A stretch of DNA of 64,000 nt. It comes from Niebla homalea (taxonomy: Eukaryota; Ascomycota; Lecanoromycetes; Lecanorales; Ramalinaceae). Shown in pieces: positions 13,129 through 24,838 of the stretch (positions are counted from its first letter, which is position 1; each line of letters starts with the position of its first letter). Both the position numbers and the translations under genes were made by a program. The notes under the pieces were generated by a model, which saw only the letters and a program-made list of their open reading frames with translations, was not told where the DNA came from and searched no databases. Where the stretch lies: positions 868,001 through 932,000 of the forward strand of contig JAHGAU010000015.1 in the NCBI GenBank assembly GCA_019925105.1, given 5' to 3'.

Positions 13129-14122
13129 ATGGAGGATCCTTCAACTTCGACTGGTACAGAGACACCAGGCCAAAAGCAAGCACGTCTGCGCCGTGAACGC
13201 CGCGAAGCCAAGATCAAGTCGGAAGGCACATCACGCTTGGAGAAGATCACCAATCTCTCAGGGCGACAGAATCTCCCAGGTCCGTCCTGCCCCGTCTTCT
13301 CTGGAGGCAGAATCCTTGTTCCGCTAACAGCAGCAACGGGTAACAGATCCTCCCCCACTCCAAGCTAATACTGCCTCCTCCACCGCAGACCCTGAAGAAG
13401 TCGACCTCTCAATCCACCCTTCAGTCCAATATAGTCAACGACAAGAACCACAACAGCCGCAGCAGCAGCAAGCGAGAGACGCCGAGCTCCGCGCCCTGCT
13501 TCGAGCTGGGGCTCCACCGCCCGGCATCAATCGCGAGTCTGGTGAAGATGGCCCAAACGAGGATCCAATGGTCAAGATGCTCTCGCAACTCATGGGGGGC
13601 ATGACTCCTGGAGCAGAAGGATCTGCCGCACAAGATGGCAACGGCCTTGCTCCAAGCCTGGCCGCTCTTACGGGAGCAGGCGGGGGGGAACAGGGACAGG
13701 CGCGGCCGGGGGAGGGAACATACGACTACGTCTGGAAGATCGTACATGCTCTTTTCGCATTTGCCTTGGGAGCGTATATCACCGGCACGTCTACTGCCTT
13801 TGCGGGGCCGGTGGTCAGGATCCCGGGGAAAGTGGTGAACGAGAACGATGCCGGAGGGAGGAACAGTGTCAATCTCTTCTGGGCGTTTGCGACGGCAGAG
13901 TTGGTGTTGCAGTCTACACGGTATTTTCTAGAGAGAGGGCGCACGGGAAGTGGCATAGGAGGCTGGATGGGTATGGCAAGTGGATTGCTTGGGGAGCCTT
14001 GGGGAAGCTACGTGAGGCTATTGGCGAGATATTCGGGAATATGGAGCACGATTGTAGAGGACGGATGCATGCTCGTCTTTGTAGTCGGAGTGGTGAGCTG
14101 GTGGAAAGGGGCAATCAATTAA
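13129..14122 (+). CDS. get2: GET complex subunit GET2 (tail-anchored protein insertion)
   Basis: Two exons (13129-13279 and 13389-14122) encode about 294 residues; the phase-1 intron joins NLP/DPEEVDLSIHPS. The N-terminus has the basic GET3-binding motif LRRERREAKI (residues 20-29), the hallmark of GET2/CAML. A Gln/Gly-rich linker leads to three hydrophobic segments (IVHALFAFALGAYI, VNLFWAFATAELVL, DGCMLVFVVGVVSWW). The protein should sit in the ER membrane with GET1 and receive tail-anchored clients from the GET3 ATPase. The short cytosolic motif plus three helices matches the family size. The intron (109 nt) is longer than most here but has a CCACCGCAG acceptor. Confidence 0.88.
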
Positions 14123-14226
14123 AATCAGTGCTCTTTTGATAGCTTAGATGCAATAATTGGTCCAACCTATATCCGAAGTATTCGTGTTACGAGCCTGTCA
14201 TCAATCATCATCCACCAGCTTTTAAC

Positions 14227-15114
14227 TCAGGTTAGGTCTGCAACGATGTCTAGCCCAATTTCCCCCGTGGGGCCGGATGCCTCTTCGGGCATGGGTCTCC
14301 AGATCCATTCTCGGCTGCGTCTGAAACGCCTCCCGGCCATGCTAGAATGGCCATGCTCTGCCTCAATGGCTGCTTGCCGCTCCTCTCTTGCTTCAGTTGT
14401 GGATGCCCCATCTTCACACTCTTCGTCTGCATGGTCAAAGACGGGTGTCGGAATAAGCTCGGGGGGCCGTTCTGCAATGTGGACTTGTTTTGTGGGAATA
14501 AACATTCGCTTATGGGGGCGTGAGGGCGTGGCAGCTATATGTCGCCTGGGCAATGGACTATTCCGTAGAATGCTATGTGCCCCGATTGGCAATGCATACG
14601 GCGCAACCTGTGAGAATGGCGAGACATGCCCAACCCTGGCTGCGCTTGCCGTCAGAGATGTGGCCGGGCAACATGAAAAGTCAAGGCTGGGTTTGATGGC
14701 GGAAGAAGGGGTGGGCGGAGGTGATTCGAGAGTATTGCCAACAGTGTTGCGGGCGATGGGCGATGCGGACTCCAAGGGGACACCCAGGGCGGGCTGTCTC
14801 TCATGTGATGGTGTGAAAGAAGGTAGAGCGGTCTGCAGAGAGAGCTTAGGCTTCTTCGGTGCCGGGGACTGAGTGAGAGGCATTGCTGGAAGCAAGGTGC
14901 CAACCGCTTGGCCTCGTAGATCTGAGCTTTCTGGGGATAGCGGTCGATCAGGCTCTGCCAGCGAAAGGTCGCTAGCTCGACGAGTAGGGCCCAGGTTTGG
15001 CGAGCACGTGAGTGAAGCAAGCATGCCTTTAGCTAGGTAGCTATCAGACGCTGACGCTCTCTTGGCAAGATACACGGAGAGAAGACGGATGCTGAATGAT
15101 CCAAGGCCCCGAGG
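14227..15114 (-). CDS. Conserved fungal protein of unknown function, disordered; 5' end unresolved
   Basis: One open frame gives about 295 residues rich in Pro and Ser. Recognisable pieces are DSYLAKGMLASLTCSPNLGP near the start, SILRNSPLPRR in the middle, RMFIPTKQVHIAERPPELIP, and an Arg/Trp-rich C-terminal part (RRSREWIWRPMPEE). These short conserved islands in a disordered chain recall a filamentous-fungal family of unknown role. The frame continues to 15171 without an ATG. A good acceptor (branch GCTGAC, TTGTCAG) ends at 15115, so a small upstream exon with the start codon is likely but I could not place it. The alternative start is the ATG at 15024. The 3' end converges on GET2. Confidence 0.6.
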   Translation of the reverse strand, partial: PRGLGSFSIRLLSVYLAKRASASDSYLAKGMLASLTCSPNLGPTRRASDLSLAEPDRPLSPESSDLRGQAVGTLLPAMPLTQSPAPKKPKLSLQTALPSFTPSHERQPALGVPLESASPIARNTVGNTLESPPPTPSSAIKPSLDFSCCPATSLTASAARVGHVSPFSQVAPYALPIGAHSILRNSPLPRRHIAATPSRPHKRMFIPTKQVHIAERPPELIPTPVFDHADEECEDGASTTEAREERQAAIEAEHGHSSMAGRRFRRSREWIWRPMPEEASGPTGEIGLDIVADLT

Positions 15115-15718
15115 ACTGACAAGGTCAGCCAAGTGAGTCCACACTAAGGAGCCATAGTTCGAGCAGATCAACCCTCAAGGATCGAGCATGAACGGACAGC
15201 AAAAAGAAGACAGGCAGGCGAAGGGATGGGGGGGGGAAACGAGACGATAAGAAAAGACATCGCTTCCAGATCTGGGTCGACTGCCTGAATCTCAACAGGA
15301 CCCAAAGTATGAGAAGATGAGCAGACAAGTTCTATTTTTGTTTTGTGGAGAAAGGACATAGCGGAAGAATAGGGGCATGTGGTTAGTTAAACGGTTGAAC
15401 TTCAAAACCCGTTTAACGTGAGGTTTTAATTTAGTTCTAGCCGCTACAAAAATAGCCACACCAGGCTCCAAATCCTATGCCAAGCCTAACATACCTTTAA
15501 AGAAGATCCCATCTACATCGTGAACGCAACCTCAAATACCTACGTTAGGGTATTGGGGGGCTCTTTGATGGGACTCGCTCGCTCGATCCATCATCAATAC
15601 GTCATCACTACAATGGGTCCTTCCCTGCTTGCAAATCTGGATTGAGAGAGAAATACGATAGTAAAACCCAAGTCATGATGAACCTCGAGCTCGAGGGATG
15701 CAATACGAAAGCATTTCT
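15115..15718. other. Divergent intergenic region
   Basis: This stretch lies between the disordered-protein gene and the Y-family polymerase gene, which point away from each other. It contains a run of G at about 15,230 and probably the missing first exon of the left gene. Nothing else is supported. Confidence 0.4.
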
Positions 15719-17808
15719 ATGCCGAAGAGGCGTGATCATAGAATAATCATACATTTTGTGAGCTTCATTCCCATCAAAATCTCCGAACCTATTCTTTGAA
15801 GCCCGTAAAAGGGCCCCTTGTGACTTCAAGCAAAACTCACGTTTCTATCACAAAAGGACTATGACTGCTTCTATGCTGCAGTATGGGAGAAGCGGAATCC
15901 GAGCCTCAAGTCGCTGCCACTCGCTATCCAACAGAAGCAGATCATCGTGACATGCAATTATGAGGCTCGGAGACGTGGCCTGTACAAGCTTCAGCTGGTT
16001 CGAGAGGCACGCCGGGTGTGCCCGGACGTCATCATTGTGCTTGGTGAAGATCTGACGCTCTTTCGGAATGCCTCCAAGGAGAACTATCACTTCCTCCGTC
16101 GTCATGCGTGGTCGAACAAAGTGGAGCGACTTGGCTTTGACGAGGTAAGTCATTCACGCCTGCCTGTCTGGTCAGGACATGCGAACGGGTCGTTCAGCTG
16201 AGTCAATACAGGTATTTATAGATGTCTCGGACCTGGTCGACTACAACACCAATTTTGTCAATTTGCACCACCTACACTCATCCTTTTTCCAATTGAGCCG
16301 CAATGACCCCACTATCGGTTTTGATTTTGATGCATCAGTAGTAGCTGGCCATACGTTGCCAGAGCAGGCGCGAATGCACTCGCTGGCTAATCAGGCACCC
16401 GATGATGCTGACAACCTATCTCTACGCTTGCGCCTAGGATCGCACTTGGCTCACTACCTTCGGCATAGACTGGAACATGAACAAGGCTACACTTCCACCG
16501 TAGGTGTTAGCACGAACAAACTCATCTCCAAGCTTGTAGGGAACGTCAACAAGCCCACTGCGCAAACCACTTTGATCCCTCCATACCACCCAACTCTTGT
16601 GGGAGAGAGCAGCGTGACGAGCTTTATCGATAGTCACGACATTGGCCAAATTCCAGGTATCGGATTCAAGATCGCGCAAGCAATCCGCAACCACGTTCTA
16701 GGTCGTGAAGCCGCGTTCGATACAGGCTTAGTCTACCGCGGGACAAAAGAAAGGGTCACCGTGAAAGATGTGCGACTGCTATCCGGTATGGGACTTCAGC
16801 GGCTACGGGCGATCCTTGACGGACCGGGCGTACCCAAAGACTTGCCTCTGAAAGTTTGGGGTCTGCTGAATGGGGTCGACGACGCTGAGGTAGGGATCGC
16901 TAAAGAAGTCCCCCAACAAATCAGCATTGTAGGTTGAACATCAAAGTCCTCGAAGCGGCGATGGGACTTATTCACTCGTGTAGGAGGATAGTTACATAAG
17001 ACTTGATACCATATCCGAGGTGGTAAACCAGCTGACCGCCCTTTCCATCAGTCTCCTTAATCGCATGCAGTCTGATCTTCAAGCTGCCGAGCCCGAGATT
17101 GCTGAGGTAGTAAGGCTCGCCCACCCTGCGAGAGATGGTGAGGGCGATCAACGGCGCTCGGGTCTTCAAAGGCATTGGATAGCTCATCCAAAGACATTAC
17201 GGCTATCCACGCGTCCGCGTCCACCTTTGAAGCCTGACGGGACTCGTTCGAGGACCTTTGCTCGTGTGTCCAAGTCCACATCCATGCCCTCGTTCATCTT
17301 TGCAGAGCATGAGCCCGTCGAGATCCTCGCCCAAAGGCTTGTTGAGGAGGCTCTCGTGCCTCTATTTCAAAAGCTTCACCCGGAGCGTTCTGGATGGGAC
17401 TTGAGCTTGGTCAATATCTGCGCCACGAATATGGTCATGACTGCAAGCAATGGCAAGAATGCCACGGGAAGGGATATTAGCAGAATGTTTCGGCAGCAAG
17501 AAGGCATGCTCAGGGAGTGGCAAGTAGAGGACGTCGATGCCCCTCCAAAGGACCCAGTCTTGGAGAAGATTGATCCATGCAAGATGGACAGTCCAATTCT
17601 GCCAAGCATATGCAAGCTTACTCACGATGAAGCTGGTGGGACTGAGGATCACATGTCTTCCACGCAGGAAAGTCTTTTGAGTGGCGATGCCTGGGACGGC
17701 AACGAGGATGACGAAGAAGGAAGGGGTAAGACTTGTGGCGTCTGCAAAGCTGTCATGCCAGCTTTTGCCATGCTGGCGCACCTACGATTTCACGAAATGC
17801 CAGACTGA
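15719..17808 (+). CDS. Y-family translesion DNA polymerase (Pol iota-like)
   Basis: Four exons (15719-15757, 15857-16144, 16212-16928, 16984-17808) encode 622 residues. The first short exon MPKRRDHRIIIHF joins to DYDCFYAAVWEKRNP, which is the metal-binding DxDCFYA motif of Y-family polymerases. The second catalytic acidic pair lies in VERLGFDE/VFIDVSDLVD, split by the second intron. IPGIGFKIAQAIRNH is the helix-hairpin-helix thumb element. IAHPKTLRLSTRPRPP marks the little-finger domain. The C-terminus has a UBZ-like finger, CGVC then HLRFH (C-x2-C-x11-H-x3-H), expected to bind ubiquitinated PCNA. The protein should copy past damaged bases in the nucleus. It resembles Pol iota/Rad30-type enzymes more than Rev1 (no BRCT). 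All introns are GT...AG. Confidence 0.9.
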
Positions 17809-18183
17809 TTCACTAACGATGGCGTTGCGTTGGGTTCCCTGCGCTATACGGGGATCTTAGAGCTGTCATCCTTCCGATACCACCAGCGTCGACTACACAC
17901 CTGCATGCTCTCATTGGAAGCCTTGGGGGCCGCATGGACCGAATTGGCACTAAAGGAGGCAGACTTAGACAGATGTCACGATCAAAATATAGAAAAAATT
18001 CGTGGCTGCTGCGGTCTGATTCATACATTGATCGCATGGCTGAAGATAGAGCTGCTCATCAGGGTCTACAAGTCCCGCTTGTGTTGCTACATTCACAGCG
18101 CCTCGGATTGACATGAGCTGTCTGCGAGTTATCGTACGTGCCAAGAATTGAAGAGTCGCTGCTCCTGATCGATTCCAGCAGGT
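17809..18183. other. Convergent intergenic region
   Basis: This lies between the 3' ends of the polymerase and SEC31 genes. Short frames are present, but none shows a domain or codon pattern that supports a gene. It probably holds the two terminators. Confidence 0.5.
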
Positions 18184-21100
18184 TCAGGGTGTTATACGGC
18201 TCATAGCAATCAGCCGCTTGACGCCGACCTTGGACAGCACGTTAGCATCGACAGACGAGTGACAGAGAGATCACATACCATCCAATTTCCACACTCGTCG
18301 CTTCTGTTAGTCAGTATGTCCACGTGTATAGCTTGAGCCTTTTCAAACTCCCTTGCTTGCAAAGCCTGCGCTAATTCCACCATCAAGGCGACCGTGCCTG
18401 GCTTCAAGACTTCTTCATTGTTTAGATGATCGAACAGGAGGTTCAGACGTTTTTCCGTGTTATTAACTTGGGCCTTGTAGGATGCTGGGGCTCGGGACTT
18501 GACCCTCTGCATGTCTGCATTCAGGATCTCCTCGATCGGCTTTGCGCTGCTCGGAATGTGCGATCGATCACCGGCAGCTTGATGAGGTCAGCCGTTTGGA
18601 TTTGAGCAGTTGCCATTGCACTTACGGTGTCTTGAAGGGGATTTCCGGCGCTGTGCCTGGGCTAAATTTGGGTTGGATGCTTGGACGAATCCTTGGGAGC
18701 TGCTGGCAGACGGCCCGGAGGACCTTGGTGGTGGACCCGTCGAAGATAGAGGCGGGGGCGGCTGATGAGACTGTAGACTTTGTGAGGGGACAGCATGGTT
18801 TGGTAGCGGGGCGTAAGGATTAGAAGGTGGCGGCGGCGGCGGTCCTCGACTACTGCCTATGGACATTGGAGGGTCTAATTGCGCAGAAGCCGCTGGCTGT
18901 GACGGAGCGTATCGATTGTTTGGAGGTGGGATTGACGGAGGCGCGTTATATGGAGATGGTCCTCGGAGTATGGTAGGCTGCGATTGTATTGGCAGAGAAG
19001 ACTGAGAAGGAGCGTACGGATTGTTCATGGCCGACGATGGTCGCTCTGGCTGATTCAAGGACTGTGGGGTGGTCAAGGGTGGAGATGTTATCCTTTGTGA
19101 ACCGGTGCCGCCTTTGGGCGGAGGAGCGAGCGGCGGTGTAGACCTCGATGGGGGTCCGATTGGATGACTCGGAGACGGAAGAGCAGGTTGGAATTGTGCA
19201 GCGATAGTTGAACCAACGGCAGGAGTTCCACGTCGAGATGTCGCCGGAGGCTTAAAGAAGTTCTCGGGCATATCATTCCAATTTCCCATGCTGGCCGCCT
19301 TGGATGGAGGCGGCGCTGAGGGAGAGGCAATGAAATTGCGCGGCGGTGGGCCAGGAGCCCCAGTTGGTCCGCTTGGATACGGAGGGCCATATGACACACC
19401 CGGCTGTGATTGTGGCTGTTGCTGCTGATGACTCGTATTTCCGTAGGTCGGCGGATTATACTGGGAGCTACCAGGGCCGTACGCACTCGGGGTCTGCAAC
19501 GCAGACTTTGGGGCGTATGGATTGACCGGAGCTACAGACGTCTGTATTGATCGGACTGGTGGTTGTTCCTGCGGAAATGATGGTACTCCTGATAGTCCCC
19601 TCTGAGCTGCTCGGCTGGAGGGCAGCGGCTGCTTTGAGGGTGCTTGGGTCCCAGGTTTTTGAGTGGCGGTCTTGACACGGCTTTTCGCAACTTCTGTGAC
19701 AGAGTATCTGACCGGTAGAAGATCAAGATACCTTTCGGCAACTTCAAGTTGCCCATGCGAGGATGCAATGTCGGCGTACTCGATGTATCTGTCATACAAT
19801 GGCGCGAGCTTCCAATCGGAATTCGCGCCCTGTTGGGTATCTTGATACTGGATGGCCTCGCGGAACACCGTGACCTTTTCTATGAAGCTTTGTAGTGATC
19901 GGGCATGTATCGAGAAGCCAGAGCCCTTTGCCTTGTCTTTCAAGCTCGATAATTCACTCTCCACGAGTTCGGAAGTCCAAATGTCAACGACTTTCTCCAG
20001 CCGAGAACCAGCAAGGTAGCAGAATGCAGCGTCTTTCCTCAAGTCTGAGCCGTTGACGGAGTCTCCCATGCGCTCCTCCAGGCGATCCCCCAAGGCCTCA
20101 CAAAGGTCAGAGAACTCATTTGCTCCGGCATAGGTGCACAGCGAAGCCATGACATCTCTCCAGCTGTTCAGGTCCGCGTTGTGCACCAGATCCCAGAGGT
20201 TCTTACCAACAACGGACGCCAGAAGGCGCAGATAATTCGGCCCAGTCTCTATTTGACTGAAGTAGGCCTTTTGGGCCTTCTCGATACAGGATTGACCACC
20301 GCAGATTGCGATCATAAATGCATCCGACATTCGCCGCTCCTGAAGACAAACGTCTAACGCGTTGTCAAATTCGCCAAGAAGCAGGGAACGGGTTATCAGC
20401 CTGTCGGACTCGGATTCAGTCCCACTGTACATATCAAAGGGATTGTTCGTTTTTGCGCCCTTTGTGGCAGCCATTTCGGACAGGAAGTTGTCTCCATCCC
20501 CACCACTTTCAAAGAACGCAGACAGGCGGTTATTCTTGGGCGCACGCGCATCGACGTTGCTTAAATCTTCGTCATGGTCGCCCATGGAGCCATTGATCGA
20601 CAATTGAGAAAGACCTTTGGCAGCTTCGTCCTGATGGGCAGGAAAGCCGAGATAAATCAACAGATCCTTCTTGGTGTCCTCAGCAGTCAACGTTTTGATT
20701 ACCTTCCAGTCCGCTATCTCTGCGTCATTGGTGGCCTCGCTGATCCGCGAGTCGCAGATGCCGGTCAGGTCTTTCTCCCTTAGAGAAGCCTCGAACAGGT
20801 TTGTCGACTTGACAATGGCATCATCAGGTGCGTAAGTGGATATTCTCAGCATGGAACGTCTGTGCGCTTCCGTTGTCGAGCATTTGAATGACACGATTTT
20901 ACCACCAAAGCCGAATGTGGCTCCACAAGGCGGCTGAATCCATTTCGGTGCCTTTTTCAAAGAAAATACTGACCCACGAGGCTGTGACGAAGCTTTGTTG
21001 AAGAAGTCCTCATCGTCTGCTGTTTGGGTTTGATCCTCAGCGCGTGGGTCGGCATCCGATTTAGTGTTTTGGATGGGCTGCACAGAGATCTTCCCATCGA

Positions 21101-22064
21101 AGGATGCGGTTGCCATGAATCCAGGATGATGTGGATTCCATCTGGTTTGGAATGTCCAATTTGTGACTACTGGAAATTCGCCGTACGCTTCGCCGGTCTG
21201 GGGATTCCAACATATATTCCTGTTGTCTTTGCCGCAAGACAGCAGCAGGTCGCTATCTTGTCGACACCAAGATAAGGAAAGGATGCCCCCGTCGTGACCC
21301 TTCAGGACTCGTTCAGGTGCATTGGCGTTCCTCAGATCCCATACGAGTATAGCCGGGTCGGTGTCGTCAGGAATCGCAGTCACCAGGCGAGTGGTGTTCA
21401 CAGGATCCCAGGCGACTGCACTGACTGCCTTCCTCCCCAGATTATTCAAAGTCAGGCTTTCTCGTTTGTTCTTGATATCCCAGACGGTCATTGTACCTCC
21501 ACTGCCCCCCGTCACCATGATATGTGAGGTCCTCTTGTTCCAATCAAGGCATTCAAAGTCATCTGCTCTGGCGACTGCGTTGCCCATGCGAAAGGGACTA
21601 CCGACGTTATTGATGTCAGAGATGAACAGCTCTCCCTTCGCGCCTACAGTTGCCAAAAGCTCTGAGCGAAAGGCATTGAACTGCAACGCCTTTATCGACC
21701 CGCCATGTTTCGAGGTGCGTGACAGGAAGGCGTCAGCCTGTGTGTTGAGAAGCTTCTCTGCGTCCCATAAATCTAGCGAGCCGTTGTCCAGCGCCCCAGC
21801 AATGACTCCTCGAGAGACCGAACTTCCCTCCCTCGTCCAAGCTATATCATTGAATCTGGAGTCTGTAGCAATACTCGCAACAGGTTGCGGCTCCTTTTTA
21901 CTGGTACTGCTCTTGGGCTCAACATTCCACACTTCAAGTTGAGTGTCGTTTGAGAAGCCTTCGTCTACCGCCCCTGCCTTCGTGCCGGTGGCCAGATACG
22001 GAGATGATACAGTGGGGGACCATGCGAAGGCCGCGGTTCTTGGGATTTGATATGAGTCCATCAT
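18184..22064 (-). CDS. sec31: COPII outer-coat protein SEC31
   Basis: Three exons (22064-18626, 18577-18279, 18228-18184) encode about 1260 residues. The N-terminal third is a WD40 propeller ([50 protein letters not shown]). An alpha-solenoid region follows, then a long Pro/Ser/Gln-rich stretch (about residues 820-1140) that binds SEC23, and a conserved helical C-terminus ([37 protein letters not shown]). Both small introns (18578-18625, 18229-18278) restore the conserved tail. SEC31 pairs with SEC13 to form the outer cage of vesicles leaving the ER. The start is taken as the first of two adjacent ATGs, before [11 protein letters not shown]; homologues start a few residues before IPRTA, so a different small first exon is possible. 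Confidence 0.96.
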
Positions 22065-22474
22065 CTTCCAAGTCGACCTTGCGACGTTGTAGGGCACGTA
22101 GAAATCAGGTTAGTTCTTTGTGGTAGGAAACGACTGCAGCGCACCCGAAGATCAGCTTGGTCTGGAAGCACGATGAGACTGAAGAGCTTCTGGACGGCTT
22201 ACGCATTGTAACCCTCTTCTTTCCAAATCTCCTGCCCGTCACTACTGATCAGGTAAAATTAAGATCTGTACAGTTTCCCCCTTCCGTGGGCGATTCTGGT
22301 CTGCCACGCCTGCACTTTCGAGACCTGTCGCGGAAAATTCCGTCACACTCTCGTCATCATCCCTCGCCTGTCCATTGCTCAAATTAACACGACCGAGTGA
22401 GAATGTCTTCAGGCTCCTTCAAATGAGAGGCACGCGCTCACATCCCATATCCTTCGTTGTTCCATCCTTCCAGC
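22065..22474. promoter_or_regulatory. Divergent promoter region between SEC31 and the RRM gene
   Basis: Both genes start at the edges of this 410-bp stretch and point outward, so it should carry both promoters and 5' leaders. Pyrimidine-rich tracts lie close to each start. I could not identify a specific factor site. Confidence 0.5.
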
Positions 22475-22980
22475 ATGACTGATACAGTAAGTGCTCATCA
22501 AACGTTTCACTGGCTCTTCGCTAAGCCTTCGAGGCTCGTCTTAAAGCCACCATCCACGTTGCAGGGTTAGAAAACGCAGTGAACGATGCTATTCTCGCTG
22601 ATGCCTTTCTACCATTTGGTGAAATCGTCGACGTCACCCTTCCCAAACCTGACTTACCGTCATCTACGGATCCTCATCGAGGCTTTGGATACATCGAGTT
22701 TGAGTCACAACTGGATGCGAGAGAAGCGATTGATAACATGGATCAGAGTGAGCTATTCGGGAGAGTCATCAAAGTAGCGCAAGCCAAACCGCAAAAGAAT
22801 TCAAATGAGGGTCTTGGGTCAAAGACAGCTGTATGGGAGCAGGAAGGCTATCTTGCCAAACATGCCGTTCGCGATGAGGAGCGACTGAGAGTCACAGACG
22901 GCCCGCAAAGATCTGAAGAAACAGATAATCCAATGCGAGGTCTCGAGTCGCTTGATGTTGCTGGCCCACAACCAGTCTGA
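22475..22980 (+). CDS. Small RRM protein related to the RNA-binding part of cyclophilin E
   Basis: Two exons (22475-22486 and 22534-22980) encode 152 residues. The first exon holds only MTDT; the 47-nt intron is phase 0 and joins to ARLKATIHVAGLENAV. One RRM is complete: RNP2 is IHVAGL and RNP1 is RGFGYIEF, with FLPFGEIVDVTLPKPDLPSS between them. The tail has the conserved block GLGSKTAVWEQEGYLAKHAV and ends GLESLDVAGPQPV. It resembles fungal single-RRM relatives of cyclophilin E that lack the isomerase domain. An RNA-processing role in the nucleus is inferred from the family only. An alternative acceptor at 22546 gives the wrong frame. Confidence 0.88.
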
Positions 22981-23247
22981 CATCGAAATTGAATTCATGG
23001 AGAACAATGTGCGCCTGCGCCATTCCTTAGGACGTCATAGGTCAAAAATGCCACGAGTCCCAGCGGACGGATTCTTGAGATGATCACCGGTTTAAAGAGC
23101 CCTATGGATTGCAATGATGTTCACCTCGTAGCATGTACAGAACGTGGGTTTATGCTTGGTCTATCACCGTGCCTCGAAGTTGCGGTCATTATCTAGGGCG
23201 TCGAGGATCAACGTAGGTTCGGTGGGTTTTGGTATCGGAACGAGAGT
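22981..23247. other. Intergenic, no gene recognised
   Basis: I see no coding frame with support. The segment follows the RRM gene and probably contains its 3' untranslated region. Confidence 0.4.
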
Positions 23248-23867
23248 CTAAGAGCGATTCGTGCGATGAAGACGTAGCGTCTTGTCTGTGAAGAGCTTGT
23301 TGATCATGCTGTAAATTGCGAAACCTACGGCGACGCTTCGGAAGAGGAAGTATGAGCTTTGGATCAAGAAGACATGTTTCTCTGCATATTTGCCATACCT
23401 TAGCACGACACCTGCATAGTCGGAATATATGTCAGTAAGGGGCAATGTTGTGAAAAGCTTAGCTGTCTGGGATTGGGCGTACCTAATGGCATAAGCTCTG
23501 GTGGTATCTTCTTCAATTGTCGTAGCCTTTGCGATATGGTGTGGGCTTTGAGAGGGCGTGATCAGCATACTTTTGATCAACGCAAGTGTTAAAAGACATC
23601 TTTGTTTGTGTCACCTACCACTGTGTTCTTCTTTCTATATCGATGGTCAATGCATTAAGCTCCCATTGTAAAGCTATGACTTACTGGCATGGGGCGAAAC
23701 ATGGGTTTTGAAGGCTGTATGGACACAGGCTTGGAAGGTCGTATGAACAATGGCTTCGAGGCCTGCATCCTTAGAGCACGAGTTGCAATCATTTTGCAGA
23801 AGATCACAGCGCAAAATGTCGGTAAATCGATTGAAAGGCAATTGCTATGGGACACAGAAACCAGCAT
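23248..23867 (-). CDS. Possible small membrane protein, gene model uncertain
   Basis: Two minus-strand open blocks look partly gene-like. The downstream block (23248-23580) ends with an amphipathic helix followed by a hydrophobic segment (HVFLIQSSYFLFRSVAVGFA) and a basic tail, and contains a good internal intron candidate (donor GTACGC near 23,483, branch CTGAC, acceptor TATGCAG near 23,414). The upstream block (from an ATG at 23867) is hydrophobic, then carries a short repeat of the form SKPxxxxP. Good donors (GTAAGT, GTAGGT) lie between the blocks. I do not recognise the protein and could not settle one splice model. It may be a lineage-specific gene or chance. Confidence 0.2.
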
Positions 23868-24056
23868 AACGATCAGGCCGCAGGCGGAGTTCAAAGCGGC
23901 CAGTGCCAAGCGTTTTCTGTTCTGACCAATAGGATACCAATTAGATTACGGCCCTCCGGTGGCTTCCTTGTAATTGACGTCTACAACTTTTGCCCTTCGA
24001 CCTTGACATTCCACAATTTCTCTCTAATCAGCTAGCCACTCATCGCTACCCTTACG

Positions 24057-24608
24057 ATGGCTGACGATGACGATCAACTCGTCACAAAGCCCTTCAAATT
24101 TGTGACTGGCAAGTAAACGAGTAGCTGCTGGCGAGTCCATTGCTAATCTGCTGTTCTAGCTGGTATGGATTCAAGGCCCTTGCACCGGGACACAAACCTA
24201 CAATCACTTGTGAAGAGAGACTAACCCTGGATCATATTCAGGCTTTGATGCGCGCTTTCCCAACCAAAATCAGTGAGCATCTGTATACCAGACCAATCGT
24301 TGACACGAAGCTGATTTGCGACCGTAGAACCAAGCACTGCTGGCAAAACTACGTCGATTACCACAAGTGCATCTTGGCGAAAGGCGAAGATTTTGCGCCT
24401 TGCCGACAGGCATGACTCTCAAGTGTCTTCTGCATTCGAGAACTAAGTGTCATCGCAGTTCTATCTAGCCTACCGATCTCTTTGCCCCAGCGCCTGGTGC
24501 GAACGTTGGGATGATCAGCGAGGTATTGCCAGCTTTATCGCCTTCCCCTTGCACTTTTTGCTCACATCCATTTCAGAGAATGGCAATTTCCCTGTCAAGC
24601 TGGAATAA
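24057..24608 (+). CDS. cox12: Cytochrome c oxidase subunit VIb (COX12/COX6B)
   Basis: Five certain exons (24057-24108, 24242-24272, 24328-24409, 24459-24522, 24577-24608) encode 86 residues. A 3-nt microexon at 24160-24162 would add one Ala. The protein has the CHCH fold with C-x9-C (CWQNYVDYHKC) and C-x10-C (CRQFYLAYRSLC), the COX6B signature, plus FDARFPNQNQTKHCW and a tail DDQRENGNFPVKLE. It sits on the intermembrane-space face of complex IV and is imported through the Mia40 route. Two of its introns begin with GC instead of GT: GCAAGT at 24109 and GCATGA at 24410. No GT alternative keeps the frame at either place. The gene converges on the mitoribosomal protein gene. Confidence 0.93.
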
Positions 24609-24838
24609 GCCCTATAGAACACGATGTTCCTGATCTTTGGGGTGAGAAGGGTTACAAGCAATGGCGGCTCTGCATCTGCGTTTGAAGCAACAGAGGATTG
24701 TGTGCCGATGATTCGGGTCATTCTCTGCTCCCGAATTCCGAGCGTCCGGCCCATCTTCTGGGCTTAGACCGAGAGATTCAGGTAGCAATGTAACAATGTG
24801 TCTGAACAATCTTGTGAAATCCGTTCTCGGATCAGGAT

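Noticed and set aside
18542..18823. Plus-strand frame over the Pro-rich end of SEC31
   Set aside because: It is a shadow of the SEC31 coding sequence; the minus-strand protein is conserved.
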